Origin: Haematococcus lacustris
Taxonomy: Eukaryota; Chlorophyta; Chlorophyceae; Chlamydomonadales; Haematococcaceae
DNA length: 64,000 nucleotides
Assembly: GCA_030144725.1 (NCBI GenBank)
Contig: JASKMD010000007.1
Coordinates: forward strand, 6,895,015-6,959,014
Direction: 5' to 3'
A program made the translations under genes and the position numbers. Every line of letters begins with the position of its first letter. The first letter of the stretch is position 1. The notes under the pieces were generated by a model, which saw only the letters and a program-made list of their open reading frames with translations, was not told where the DNA came from and did not search any database. Of the stretch, positions 30,130 to 41,132 are shown piece by piece.

Positions 30130-33100
30130 ATGGTGAAATCAGAGGCAGACGTCAGCGCTCCAGCCGAGCAGCCACAGATGGCAGTCCTTATGCCACAGCC
30201 ACTGCCCCTGAATGAAGCCACTTCGTTTGTCGAATGGCGACATGGGGCGATGGGCCAGTTGAGGCTGGCCGGGCTGTGGAAGGCCATTGTTGGCGAGGAC
30301 ACAGACCCAGTTCGCAGTGAGCGTGCGTATGCATGGCTGCTGTGCAACTGCAAGTCGCACTACTTGCGACTTGTAGTGGCAGCCGAGACAGCACCTGCAG
30401 CCTGGAAAGCCCTGCTGGCGGACCAGCAGCCGGACAGCTATCAGCTGTGGGAGCAGCTCAACAGCTTGCAGATGCAGCCCGGTGAGACTGTGGGGCAAGT
30501 GCACAGCAGGCTGCTGGAGATTGTGTGGCAGCTGGCAGCGGTCAAGGAGCAAGTTAGCGAGCCGCAGCAGGTCATGGCCTTGTTGAAGGCCATGCCTCCC
30601 CTGCCACAGTATGAGAATGCTAGGGACTTCATCACATTTGGGTCTCTACGCTCCCCACCTTCCCTCACCGAAGTCAAGCGCACGCTGCAGATTGCAGAAT
30701 CCCGTGCGCAGCAGGCTGGAGTGTCAGCCCAGCTGGCTGCTGTGCATCTCCGGGGCAAGGGTGGGGGTGGTGGGGGTGGTGGGGGTGGCAGCAGCAGCAG
30801 CGGTGGCAGCAGCAGCCGCACGCAGCCGGCTGCCGTGCCGGCAGCCTCCTCCTCATCCTCAACCGCACCGCCACGCCCACGGGCAGCCGCCAATGTCAAG
30901 TGCTTCAAATGTGGCAAGCGTGGCCACTACGCACGAGACTGCCCAGAACCCGCACGAGATGGTGGTATGGCGGGGCGTGGGGATGGTGGTGAGGGTGGTG
31001 GTGCAAGCGGGGGTGGTGCGGGTGGTTGGGCTGGTGCAAGCAAGAACAGCAGTGGGTCAGCAGGGTTGTCGAGTGTCACCCTCGCTGCTGTGCATGCGGG
31101 CACACTCAGCCATGTGGTTGGCGCAGCCCCCCCCTTGCCTGCCTGCATGCCTGCTGAGGCAGGTGTGGGAGTGGGTGGGGCTGAGGTGCACAGCTGCAGC
31201 GCAGAAGGGGGCTGTGTGGTCAGCTGTGGGGACATGACCTGCTGTTGGAGCCATGCAGTAGGGCTCTCCCCTATGATGCCCTGTGTGGTCGACAAGCATG
31301 CCCCTCTTGCCCCTGAGCCAGCTGTAGAGCCAGCCTTGCTAGCTGTTGCCTCTACCCAGCAGCTGGACAGCAGCATGAGGGTGTGGGTAGCAGATTCTGG
31401 GGCTAGTCACCACATCACCCCTGAGCGCTCCTTGCTGCATGGGTATCAAGGGTTTGCGCAACCAGTCCCTATGGGGCTGGGCAAGAGCTCAGTGCAGCTG
31501 TATGCCTATGGGAAGGGCAGGGTGCGGCTGGCAGTGGATGGGGTGAGGATGGAGCTGCAGGATGTGTTGTGGGCTCCTGAGGCCAGCACCAACTATTTCT
31601 CCACCCTCGCAGCAGCTCAGAAGGGCTGGGAGATCAGGCAAACAGCTGACACCATCACCATGGTGTCCAGCAAGGGGGAGCTGGTCAAGGGCAAGGTGGT
31701 GGGGAGGCAGTATCAGCTCAGCGGTAGCGCGCAGCCTGCTGTGGTGGCATGTGAGCCGCCCGCCTCAGCGCAAGCTGTGACTGCGGTTACACCGCAGTTG
31801 CTGCATGAGAGGCTGGGCCACCTTAGTTACCGGGCCATGGGTGATATGATCAGCAAGGGAATGGTGGAAGGGGTGGAACTCAGCGCGGGGCAGTGCAGAG
31901 CAGCAGGTAGTGGGGTGTGTCCTGGCTGTGCAGCGGGCAAGCTGCACCGGCGTGTAGCCGACACGCTGCCCTCCCTTGCTGCCCGGGTTGCGGCACCCTG
32001 CGACCTTGTGCACACTGATGTGTGCGGTCCCCTCCGCATTCCCAATGCTGCTGGCTACTGCTTTGTGCTCACTTTTCTTGATGAGCACAGTGGGCTGTCA
32101 CTCATCGCCCTTCTCAAGGCCAAGTCAGAGGTGCCAGCAGCCATCAAGGATGTAGTCGAGTGGTTTGAGACACAGGGGGGCCGCAAGGTCAAGGTGTTGC
32201 GCAGCGACCGGGGAACTGAGTATGTCAACCAGGCTGTCAGGGAGTTCCTCAGTGGGAAAGACATCATCCACCAGCAGACAGCCCCGTACAGCCCGCAACA
32301 GAATGGCAGCGCAGAACGCCTAAACCGCACGCTGTTTGAGAAGGGTCGGTGCCTGCTGTACAGCAGTGGGCTCTCAGTTAACTTCTGGCCCTATGCCTTG
32401 CGCTTTGCCAATTATGTGCGCAACCTGTCCTGGGTGCGAGGCAAGGCGGGCACTCCCTGGGAGCTGTTCTGGGGGGTGCGGCCCGATCTGTCAGCGTTGC
32501 GGGTGTTCGGGGCACGGGCGTATGCCCACGTGCCCGAGCACATGCGCAGCAAGTTGGGCAGCAAAGCGGTACAGGGGGTGTTTGTGGGATATGAGCTGAG
32601 CAGCAAGGCTTACCAGGTGCTGCTACCTGGTGGCAAGCTCTTGATCACCAAGGACGTGGTGTTCGATGAGCTAGACCAGGGGCCGCCTACCCGGGAGGCA
32701 GATCTGGCTATGCTCTTGCCACAGGCTGAGCCAGAGCCGGGGGTGCCGGTGCCGCACGCTATGCATGTGCCGGTTCAGGTGCATGCGCCAGCACCGCCAG
32801 CACCGCCAGCCCCTCTAGAGCTCGTGCCAGCACCACAGGGTGCAACCAGTAGCACTGGGGCTGGCAGCGGCAGCAACGCAGGGGATGGCAATGGTGCAGC
32901 TGGCAGCGGTGCAGCTGGCAGCGGTGCAGCTGGCAGCGGTGGGGGCACAGAGGCTGATGGCAGTGGTGCAGCTATCAGCGGTGGGGGCACAAGGGCTGGT
33001 GGCAGCGGCAGTAGCGCAGCGGGTGCAGCAGGTGGGGAAGGTAGTGGTGCTGCAAACCTCCAGCGCCAATCCAGCCGGCTGCGGGGTATTCAGCCTGAGT

Positions 33101-34701
33101 TCGCTGGTGTCAGATCTGTGGCTGTGGCAGAGCTTCCTTCAGAGGGGCCAGCAATTCCAGCTACCATTAAGGAGGCTTTGGCTGGGCCGCAGTCAGAGCA
33201 GTGGTCATTGGCTGCTGATGAGGAGATGCAGTCGTTGCTGAGCTATGGCACCTGGGAGCTGGTTGAGCTGCCCGAGGGGTGCCGTCCTCTGGATAACCGC
33301 TGGGTGTTTTCAGTCAAGCGGGATGGGCGGGGCAGCATAGTGCGGTTCAAGGCAAGGCTGGTGGTCAAGGGGTTTCTGCAGCGGGAGGGCATTGACTTCC
33401 ATGAGCTGCATGCCCCGGTCAGCAAGCATGCCACGGTGCGGGCCCTACTAGCTGTAGCAGCAGCTGAGGACATGGAGCTAGAGCATTTGGATGTCAAGAC
33501 AGCCTTCCTTAATGGCAGGCTCGAAGAGGTCATCTACATGCACCAGCCTGCCGGGTATGAGGATGGCTCGGGGCGGGTCTGCCGCCTCCACCGTGCTCTC
33601 TATGGCCTGCGCCAGGCCCCGCGTGCCTGGCATGCGCGTCTCAAGGAGGAGCTGGAGCAGCTGGGTTTCACAGCCTCAGCTGCAGACAGCTGCCTGTTCA
33701 CTATGATGCGGGGCAGCAGCAAGGTGCTGTTGGCAGTCTATGTCGACGACTGCCTGCTGGCAGTCAGCAAGGGGGACATGGGGACGCTCGAGTGGGTCAA
33801 GCAGCAGCTGGCAGCTGTGTTTGATATCCATCAGCTGGGGCCTGTGGAGCAGTTTCTGGGCATGCGCATCAGCCGGGACCGTGCTGCCCGTCAGCTGGTG
33901 TTGAGCCAGGAGCAATACGCTCTGTCCGTGGTAGACCGCTATGGCCTGGCTGACAGTAGACCCCGGGCTGTGCCACTGAGCAAGGCTGAGCAGCTGCAGC
34001 GGGAAGGGGTGCAGCAGCAGTCAGAGGGGGGTCACAGCTTTGCAGAGGTGATCGGCAGTCTGCAGCACTTGGCTGTGGTGTCACGGCCAGACATCGCACA
34101 TGCTGTGGGGGTGCTCGCCAAGTTCATGTCTGCTCCTACCAAGGAGCACTGGCGGGTTCTGCGCGGGGTGCTGCGCTATGTGGCTGACACAGCAGCCATG
34201 GGGCTGATGTATGGGGCCTCAGCAGGGCTGGTTGGGTTCTGTGACGCCGACTTTGCCGGTGACACAGATACCCGCCGCAGCACCACGGGGCATGTGTTCA
34301 TGCTGCATGGGGGTGCAGTGTCCTGGTCTAGCCGTCGGCAGCCCACGGTCGCAGCAAGCACCACCGAGTCTGAGTATATGGCATGCTCAGCAGCAGGGAA
34401 GGAGGGTCTGTGGCTGCGGGGTGTGTTGGCTGATCTGTCTCTGGGCTCTGCTGTGGTGCAGCCTGTCACCATCATGTGTGACAATGAGGCTGCTCTCACT
34501 CTAGTCAAGCATACCATTGCATCTGCTCGTTCTAAGCACATTGATGTCCTCCATCATTTTGTGCGTGAGCGTGTGGCGCGTGGTGAGCTGGTCTTCAAGT
34601 TCTGTGGCTCTGCAGCCAATGTGGCTGATGTGTTCACCAAGGCTCTGCCCTCTGTCAAGCATGAGTTTTGCAAAGCTGGTATGGGGATGGTGAAGCTCTG
34701 A
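30130..34701 (+). CDS. Copia gag-pol polyprotein
   Basis: ATG at 30130, 1523 residues, uninterrupted. Gag comes first, then a Gly/Ser-rich spacer and CCHC knuckle CFKCGKRGHYARDC (30901-30942). Protease: VADSGASHH (about 31387). Integrase: HHCC finger (HERLGHLSYRAM to CPGCAAGK, about 31804-31940), then D (HTDVCGPL), D (SDRGTEY, about 32205) and E (QNGSAERLNRT, about 32300). A low-complexity Gly/Ser/Ala linker lies at 32820-33060. RT: RWVFSVKRDG, HLDVKTAFLNG, YVDD (33739-33750). RNase H: CDADFAGDTDTRRSTTG and TESEYMACS. Integrase before RT is the copia order. Nothing essential appears missing. Confidence 0.95.
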   Translation: MVKSEADVSAPAEQPQMAVLMPQPLPLNEATSFVEWRHGAMGQLRLAGLWKAIVGEDTDPVRSERAYAWLLCNCKSHYLRLVVAAETAPAAWKALLADQQPDSYQLWEQLNSLQMQPGETVGQVHSRLLEIVWQLAAVKEQVSEPQQVMALLKAMPPLPQYENARDFITFGSLRSPPSLTEVKRTLQIAESRAQQAGVSAQLAAVHLRGKGGGGGGGGGGSSSSGGSSSRTQPAAVPAASSSSSTAPPRPRAAANVKCFKCGKRGHYARDCPEPARDGGMAGRGDGGEGGGASGGGAGGWAGASKNSSGSAGLSSVTLAAVHAGTLSHVVGAAPPLPACMPAEAGVGVGGAEVHSCSAEGGCVVSCGDMTCCWSHAVGLSPMMPCVVDKHAPLAPEPAVEPALLAVASTQQLDSSMRVWVADSGASHHITPERSLLHGYQGFAQPVPMGLGKSSVQLYAYGKGRVRLAVDGVRMELQDVLWAPEASTNYFSTLAAAQKGWEIRQTADTITMVSSKGELVKGKVVGRQYQLSGSAQPAVVACEPPASAQAVTAVTPQLLHERLGHLSYRAMGDMISKGMVEGVELSAGQCRAAGSGVCPGCAAGKLHRRVADTLPSLAARVAAPCDLVHTDVCGPLRIPNAAGYCFVLTFLDEHSGLSLIALLKAKSEVPAAIKDVVEWFETQGGRKVKVLRSDRGTEYVNQAVREFLSGKDIIHQQTAPYSPQQNGSAERLNRTLFEKGRCLLYSSGLSVNFWPYALRFANYVRNLSWVRGKAGTPWELFWGVRPDLSALRVFGARAYAHVPEHMRSKLGSKAVQGVFVGYELSSKAYQVLLPGGKLLITKDVVFDELDQGPPTREADLAMLLPQAEPEPGVPVPHAMHVPVQVHAPAPPAPPAPLELVPAPQGATSSTGAGSGSNAGDGNGAAGSGAAGSGAAGSGGGTEADGSGAAISGGGTRAGGSGSSAAGAAGGEGSGAANLQRQSSRLRGIQPEFAGVRSVAVAELPSEGPAIPATIKEALAGPQSEQWSLAADEEMQSLLSYGTWELVELPEGCRPLDNRWVFSVKRDGRGSIVRFKARLVVKGFLQREGIDFHELHAPVSKHATVRALLAVAAAEDMELEHLDVKTAFLNGRLEEVIYMHQPAGYEDGSGRVCRLHRALYGLRQAPRAWHARLKEELEQLGFTASAADSCLFTMMRGSSKVLLAVYVDDCLLAVSKGDMGTLEWVKQQLAAVFDIHQLGPVEQFLGMRISRDRAARQLVLSQEQYALSVVDRYGLADSRPRAVPLSKAEQLQREGVQQQSEGGHSFAEVIGSLQHLAVVSRPDIAHAVGVLAKFMSAPTKEHWRVLRGVLRYVADTAAMGLMYGASAGLVGFCDADFAGDTDTRRSTTGHVFMLHGGAVSWSSRRQPTVAASTTESEYMACSAAGKEGLWLRGVLADLSLGSAVVQPVTIMCDNEAALTLVKHTIASARSKHIDVLHHFVRERVARGELVFKFCGSAANVADVFTKALPSVKHEFCKAGMGMVKL

Positions 34702-34773
34702 CGTAGGCTGAGACCCAGTGGCTTTGGTGTTCAGTTTACGTTGTGAAGTCTGATGACCTGGCCTGAGGGGGTG

Positions 34774-35015
34774 TGTTGGAGCAAGGCATGCTAGGTTCAG
34801 CCAGCCCATCAGGGGTTGAGCTAACTGTATCTCAAGTGTGACTTCTGTTTTAGGCTCCGCTCAGTGACGTAGTGCTTTACTGTGTTTGTCCGGTGAAGCG
34901 CTGCCTCTTAGCGAGGGCCTCGTTCTCTTTCAGGTGGGCTTTATACTTGCTAAAGTGTGTAACTGTGTTTGTCCGGTGAAGCGCTGCCTCTTAGCGAGGG
35001 CCTCTTTCTCTTTCA
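34774..35015 (+). repeat. Copia 3' LTR
   Basis: TGTTGGAGC...CTCTTTCA, 242 bp, following a purine tract. It serves as the uninterrupted reference for the 5' LTR. Confidence 0.93.
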
Positions 35016-35918
35016 GTCTTCAAACTGCATGGCCTGCCAAAAGACATGGTCTCTGACCGTGGTCCCCATTTCCACAACACTTTCTGGCACCATGTGCAGA
35101 AGTTGCTGGGCATGCGGGGTTCCTTGTCTTCCTCCTATCACCCTCAGTCTGATGGCCAGACTGAGAGGTACAACCGTGTGTTGGAAGAGATGCTACGTCA
35201 TTACATCTCTCCCACCCAAGCTGATTGGCCTGACTATCTGTCACTTGCTGAGTTTGCTGTGAACAACTCATGGCAAGAGTCCATCAAGTCTACACCGTTC
35301 CTGGTTAATACCGGACAGTCCCCCATTACCCCTATGCTCCACTCTCTACCTGACAAGGGGCGGTGCCCTGAAGGCCTGTCCTATGCTACTTGGTGGCAGG
35401 AGGCTGTGGCTAAGGCCAAGCTATGCATGCAGGCTGCACAGCAACGTCAAGCTGCCTATGCCAACCAGGACCGTCGAGAGGTGCATTACAAGGTGGGTCA
35501 AATGGTCCTGCTCAGCACTAAGAACATGAGGTTGAAGCCAGGCAAAGCACGTAAGCTGCTGCCACGTTTTGTGGGGCCCTTCAAGTTGCTTGGCTTGGTT
35601 GGCCAGGTTGCAGTGAACCTGCAGCTGCCTGCCTCCATGTCACGTCTTCACCCTGTGTTCCATGTGTCACTCATCAAACCCTACACTGGCACTGATGTGG
35701 ACTTCATGCCTCCGCCTGTTGAGTGGCTTGATGAGGAGCCTGTGTACTATGTTGAGCGTCTGCTGGACCACAGACATGTGCATGCAGGAAAGGCCAAGGA
35801 GTACCTAGTGCAGTGGGAAGGCTATGATGCCGACCACAACACCTGGGAGCCACGTTCCAACTTGGTTGGCTGTGACAAGATCCTGGCTGAGTACAATGCA
35901 GCTCACAACCTGAAGTAA
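35016..35918 (+). pseudogene. Gypsy-2 pol, last part: integrase core and chromodomain
   Basis: Resumes the integrase after copia (LHGLPKDMVSDRGPHF with the second Asp; QSDGQTERYNR with the Glu, about 35145). The GPF/Y-type region (LLPRFVGPFKLL) and a C-terminal chromodomain (VYYVERLLDH, EYLVQWEGYDADHNTWEP, about 35740-35860) follow. TAA at 35916-35918. Intact within itself but separated from the rest by copia. Confidence 0.92.
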
Positions 35919-36165
35919 GTCCTAGGCCATGCATGCTGGTATGCTGCTGGACTATGGCATTCTCAGCATGCTTGTACCTCTGGTCAGCTGCTACCTGTGT
36001 GATTATGGTTTCCCTGTGTCTAGTCGGCACGATGGTCTTTGACCGCTCCCTGAGCTGTGACCTGGTGCGCCCTTTGGGTTGCCAAGTAGCCAAATCAGCT
36101 GTAGGCAATGCGAGTCACGTGGTTTTACCCGTGGCGGAACGGAAGCCCCTTTGGAGGGGGAGGAA
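35919..36165 (+). other. Gypsy-2 3' untranslated region and purine tract
   Basis: Non-coding stretch between the pol stop and the LTR. It closes with GGAGGGGGAGGAA (36153-36165), the expected primer for plus-strand synthesis. Confidence 0.75.
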
Positions 36166-36465
36166 TGTAAAGTGCGCACCTCTGGAAGAGATTGCCGCTT
36201 CGCGTCGTCTGGGCTGTCTCGTGAATGCGAGCCGTCGCGGGACGCGGGTTACACGTGTAGAGTGAGATTTGGCAGGTTAAAGACTAGCGACATTGCGTTC
36301 GTGAGTACAACTGGTTCGATTCCAGGGAGACCCGTTCTAAGCTCTAGCCATTCTCGCAACACACCGCTGTAACCCAACACCCTAGTCGGAAGTCATTGCC
36401 TCGACTGGACCGGCCTTCGAGCTTGTGTCAAAAGGTCATCTGACGTTGCGTCCCCGCACGTTACA
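36166..36465 (+). repeat. Gypsy-2 3' LTR with tRNA-like T-arm
   Basis: TGTAAAGTGC...GCACGTTACA, 300 bp, with TGTAA/TTACA inverted ends. It includes GGTTCGATTCC (36313-36323), a perfect Pol III B-box, within the hairpin CTGG-TTCGATT-CCAG. About 40 bp upstream is TGGCAGGTTAAAG, which is A-box-like. The same block occurs in the gypsy-3 LTR. Confidence 0.85.
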
Positions 36466-36634
36466 CCGGGAGGGTGCAATTCGATGTTCTGTAGAGACAG
36501 CGTTAGATGACTGTGCTTACAATGTGGGTCTGTCGTTAACTCTGTAAACAAGTGTTGAAAAACCAATGCAAAATCAAATCTCACAAGATCCTGCATGGAG
36601 ATCCTACATTTATAATATGCAGCCTGTTCCATGC
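36466..36634. other. Unique sequence left of foldback A (probable PSF3 upstream region)
   Basis: AT-richer, non-repetitive sequence with TTTATAATAT at 36609-36618. Its last bases TGTTCCATGC recur after the foldback element, so before that insertion it lay directly upstream of the PSF3 leader. Confidence 0.6.
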
Positions 36635-39600
36635 AGTCAGGTCTCCCGGTTACACATGGCACGTTTTTGGGTAACTTGAAGAAGACGAAAAAGGGAAACA
36701 TGTCCCAAGTGGGCCCCGTCTGTTCCGCGTAGCCCAGCTAGCCATCGCACAGTGGAAGCGGGCTCACAGCGGCGATTCCGGTGCCAGCCAGGCAGGTGTG
36801 CCAGTCTGCTTGGGCGCACGTCAACGTTAGGCACATTGCGTAGCTGATAGCTCTGCGCACCCCAAGCTGGGCCACTTAGTGCAATCGCCGCACAGCCAAG
36901 CAGCGGTTGCGGCAGGCGGTTACAAATGGCTTGCACGCTGCAGGTGCAATGTCCCAAAGCGCTAGCTCCGTTATTAGAGGCCGAACCAGCGGTCAGCGGG
37001 GCGCCAGTTTCCCCAGGAATAGACACGCCAGCACCCACGACTGGACGGAGACGTCGTGACCGTCTCCACCGCGCGCGAGAACCCCGACGCAGCGTACCAT
37101 TAAGCAGAAGGCAGACGAGCCACAGCCTGACCACTGACACTGCAGGGACATGGACAGGCTGTAGTGCATGAGCAAGAGCAGCAGCAGCACGCTGTAGTGC
37201 ACGAGCAGCAGTGCATGGGCAGCAACAGCAGCAGCAGGCTGTAGGTGTGTGGCAGTGCAGGCTGCAGGTGTTCTGCAGTGCATGAGCAGCAACAGCAGCA
37301 GGCTGTAGTGCACGAGCAGCACCAATAGCAGGCTGTGGTGCACGAGCGGCAATGCATGGGCAGGAGCAGGCTATAGGTGTGTGGCAGTGCATGCTGCAAG
37401 TAGCAGCAGGCTGCATGTGTGTTGCAGTGCATGAGCAGCAGCAATAGGCTGCCTAGCATGTGTTGCAATGCATGAGCAGCAGCAATAGGCTGCCTAGCAT
37501 GTGTTGCAGTGCATGAGCAGCAGCAGCAGCAGGCTGCAATGCATGTGCCGCAGGCTGATAAGCACCAAGCACCAAAGCATGTAACAGCCTGAACAATGTA
37601 TGAGAAAACACCAATGCAACAGCCTGGACTCCACCCCCTCCCCTGCCCTCTGACCTGTTCACAAGCCTAGGGCTGCAGCAACAGCAGCAGCTGCCCCCTA
37701 CCTTGCCCTCCGCCCTCCTTACTAGCCCAAGGCTGCAGCAGCAGCAGCAGCAGCCACCGGCATTGTCCTCTGCCCTGCCCAGTGCGTGAGCAGCAACAGG
37801 AGGCTGCGGTGCATGTGTTGTAGTGCATAACCAGCAGCAGCAGGCTGCAGTGCATGTGTTGTAGTGCATGAGCAGCAGCAGGAGGCTGCAGGTAACAGCA
37901 GGCTGCAATGCATGTGCTACAGCGCATGAGCAGCAGCAGCAGCAGCAGCAGGCTGCAATGCAGGCTGCAGTGCATGAGCAGCAGCAGCAGGCTGCAGTGT
38001 GTGAGGAGCAGCAGCAGCAGGCTGCAGTGCGTGAGGAGGAGCAGCAGCAGGCTGCATTGTAGGCTGCAGGTAGCAGCAGGCTGCTGTGCGTGAGGAGCCC
38101 CTCCCAGCCCTCCCAGCCCGGCCCCACCCCCTCCCAGCCTTGCGTTGCCCCTCCCAGCCCTGCCCAGCCCTGCCCCACCCCATCCCAGACCTGCCCCACC
38201 CCCTCCCAGCCTTGCGTTGCCCCTCCCAGCCCTGCCCAGCCCTGCCCCACCCCACCCCATCCCAGCCCTGCCCCATCCCCTCCCAGCCATGCCTTGCCCG
38301 TCCCTTGCCTGCCCTACCCTTCCCTGCCCAGCCCTGCCCTACCTTACCCTGCCCTGCCCAGCCCTGCCCTACCTTGCCCTGTCCTGCCCTGCCTGTAGGT
38401 GTGTGGCAATGCAGGCTGCCGGTAGCAACAGGAGTGCATGAGCAGCAGCTGCAGGCTGCAGTGCATGAGCAGCAACAGCAACAGGCTGTAATGCATGACC
38501 AGCAGTGCAAGGACAGCAACATGTGCGGTATGTGTCTGGTTGCATGCAAGCTCATTTCAAGGCATAGATCTGGCATGGTCTGCGGTTGTCTTGGTAGCTC
38601 CATGCAATTAAAGGCATGCAATTTGAGGTTTCTCAACCATGCCATTGCTTGTGTAGCCGCATTTGGAAACCACATGTGTTGTGTAAGACGATATCCCCGG
38701 TGATGCGCAATATCAAGGTCTACAATAGACATAGCGTACTTGACCGTGCCAGTTGCAACGTTAATGTAATACCGCGTGGTGCCATATGGTTGGATTTGGT
38801 GCCAGGCCTGCACTTGCTAAGCATGACCGTAATGTATACATGCAAAGGGGGTATGTAGCAGGTGGCTACTACGTTTGCAGCATTAGCGCATCACCGCGTG
38901 GTGGTGTTGTCCATACAAGGGGCGTAGGTATCAATTGTGAAGAGGATACACGGCTAATGATCACCATTGTATTTATCATTACATCATGGTCTTCAGGCTT
39001 GGTTGATTAGTTGATGGCAGGTCTTGTTGATTGACGAAGCATTGTGCTACTGCTCATGCACTACCATGGATGGAGTTATAGAAGGATGGAGTAATAGAAG
39101 GGGACTGCTCGTTGTCGTTGTTCTTTGTCACTAATGTGAAGGCATGACGTCGTTCTTACATCTCTTACATGATGCCTACCACGTATTGAAACTTCAACAT
39201 CGTTGCTAGAGCTGCCCTACAACTTCAACAACCTGCTGCTGCTCATGCACTACAACCTGCTACAACACACATGCAATCTGCAGCCTACACTTCCACACCT
39301 AAAGCCTGCTGCTGCTCATGCACTGCAACACATGCACTACAACCTGCTGCTACCTGCACTGCAGCCTGCTGCTGCTGCTCATGCACTGCAACACACTTGC
39401 ACTGCAACACATTCGTAGCCTGCTGCTACCTGCTCGTGCACTGCAGCTGCTGATGCTCTGCAGCACATGCACTCCGGCCTGCTGTTGCTGCTGTTCCTCA
39501 TGCACAGCAGCCTGCTGCTACCTGCAGCCTGCAATGCAGCCTGTCGCTCCTCCTCACGCACAGCAGCCCGCTGCTTCTCCTCACGCACTGCAGCCTGCTG

Positions 39601-41132
39601 CTTCTCCTCACGCACTGCAGCCTGCTGCTGCTCCTCACGCACTGCAGCCTCCTGCTGCTCCTGCTTACGCACAGCAGCTTGCTGCTACCTGCATCATGCA
39701 ATGCAGCCTGCTGCTGCTGCTCCTCACGCACTGCCGCCTGCTGCTGCTGCTCCTGCACTGCAGCACATGCACTGCAGCCTGCATTGCAGCCTGCTGCTGT
39801 TGCTGCTCATGCACTGTAGCACAAGCATTGCAGCCTGCTGTTACCTGCAGCCTGCTGCTGTTGCTGTTCATGCACTGCAGCCTGCTGCTGCTGCTCATGC
39901 ACTACAACACATGCACTGCAGCCTGCTGCTGCTGGTTATGCACTACAACACATGCACCGCAGCCTCCTGTTGCTGCTCACGCACTGGGCAGGGCAGAGGA
40001 CAATGCCGGTGGCTGCTGCTGCTACTGTTGCAGCCTTGGGCTAGTAAGGAGGGCGGAGGGCAAGGTAGGGGGCAGCTGCTGCTGTTGCTGCAGCCCTAGG
40101 CTTGTGAACAGGTCAGAGGGCAGGGGAGGGGGTGGAGTCCAGGCTGTTGCATTGGTGTTTTCTCATACATTGTTCAGGCTGTTACATGCTTTGGTGCTTG
40201 GTGCTTATCAGCCTGCGGCACATGCATTGCAGCCTGCTGCTGCTGCTGCTCATGCACTGCAACACATGCTAGGCAGCCTATTGCTGCTGCTCATGCATTG
40301 CAACACATGCTAGGCAGCCTATTGCTGCTGCTCATGCACTGCAACACACCTGCAGCCTGCTGCTACTTGCAGCATGCACTGCCACACACCTACAGCCTGC
40401 TGCTGCCCATGCATTGCCGCTCGTGCACCACAGCCTGCTATTGGTGCTGCTCGTGCACTACAGCCTGCTGCTGTTGCTGCTCATGCACTGCAGAACACCT
40501 GCAGCCTGCACTGCCACACACCTACAGCCTGCTGCTGCTGTTGCTGCCCATGCACTGCTGCTCGTGCACTACAGCGTGCTGCTGCTGCTCTTGCTCATGC
40601 ACTACAGCCTGTCCATGTCCCTGCAGTGTCAGTGGTCAGGCTGTGGCTCGTCTGCCTTCTGCTTAGTGGTACGCTGCGTCGGGGTTCTCGCGCGCGGTGG
40701 AGACTGGTCACGACGTCTCCGTCCAGTCGTGGGTGCTGGCGTGTCTATTCCTGGGGAAACTGGCGCCCCGCTGACCGCTGGTTCGGCCTCTAATAACGGA
40801 GCTAGCGCTTTGGGACATTGCACCTGCAGCGTGCAAGCCATTTGTAACCGCCTGCCGCAACCGCTGCTTGGCTGTGCGGCGATTGCACTAAGTGGCCCAG
40901 CATGGGGTGCGCAGAGCTATCAGCTACGCAATGTGCCTAACGTTGACGTGCGCCCAAGCAGACTGGCACACCTGCCTGGCCGGCACCGGAATCGCCGCTG
41001 TGAGCCCGCTTCCACTGTGCGATGGCTAGCTGGGCTACGCGGAACAGACGGGGCCCATTTGGGACATGTTTCCCTTTTTCGTCTTCTTCAAGTTACCCAA
41101 AAACGTGCCATGTGTAACCGGGAGACCTGACT
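36635..41132. mobile_element. Foldback transposon, copy A (4498 bp, MULE-like)
   Basis: Ends AGTCAGGTCTCCC and GGGAGACCTGACT. The first and last ~1.45 kb are long inverted arms that mirror each other almost base for base. The arms consist of a ~550-bp unique outer part and CAG/CTG-rich GCAGCAGGCTGCAGTGCATGAG repeats. A central ~1.4 kb spacer (about 38095-39480) has C-rich repeats and unique sequence. GTTCCATGC flanks both sides (36626-36634, 41134-41142, with one extra G), a 9-bp duplication as in Mutator-like elements. No transposase frame, so non-autonomous. Confidence 0.88.

Larger units (their letters stand above)
29302..35015 (+). mobile_element. Ty1/copia retrotransposon, complete, inside gypsy-2 integrase
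   Basis: Two LTRs (29302-30102, enlarged by two MITEs, and 34774-35015) enclose one intact gag-pol frame. Ends are TG...CA with a GTCTT duplication. A purine tract (CCTGAGGGGGTG) precedes the 3' LTR, and GGTTATGGGCCCA follows the 5' LTR as the likely primer-binding region. The LTRs are practically identical outside the MITEs, so the insertion is recent and could still be coding-competent. Confidence 0.93.
29297..35020 (+). other. Copia target duplication GTCTT
   Basis: GTCTT occurs at 29297-29301 and 35016-35020, immediately outside the TG and CA ends of the copia LTRs. The 5-bp size is usual for LTR retrotransposons and proves that copia entered the gypsy-2 integrase gene. Confidence 0.92.
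25150..36465 (+). mobile_element. Gypsy-2: Ty3/gypsy chromovirus with nested insertions
   Basis: Seen in order: gag (from about 25262), SINE-2 inserted at 25775-26367, gag end with UAG at 26671, protease, RT, RNase H, integrase start, a complete copia element (29302-35015), integrase end with chromodomain (to 35918), purine tract, and a 300-bp 3' LTR (36166-36465). The 5' LTR and gag start are missing, probably in the gap. Besides the insertions it has a protease-RT deletion/frameshift and an in-frame stop, so it is defective. Confidence 0.9.

Noticed and set aside
36272..36340. True tRNA gene in the gypsy LTR
   Set aside because: T-arm and B-box fit, but no acceptor stem or proper anticodon arm can be built; kept only as a tRNA-like motif.
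38095..38400. Pro-rich frames in the central foldback spacer
   Set aside because: CCCTCCCAGCC-type repeats open in several frames; no protein signal.
37100..40793. Cys/Leu/Ala/His-rich frames in the foldback arms (also 55069-58889)
   Set aside because: They arise from CAG/CTG-type repeats and appear mirrored on the other strand of the opposite arm; no sign of selection for protein.
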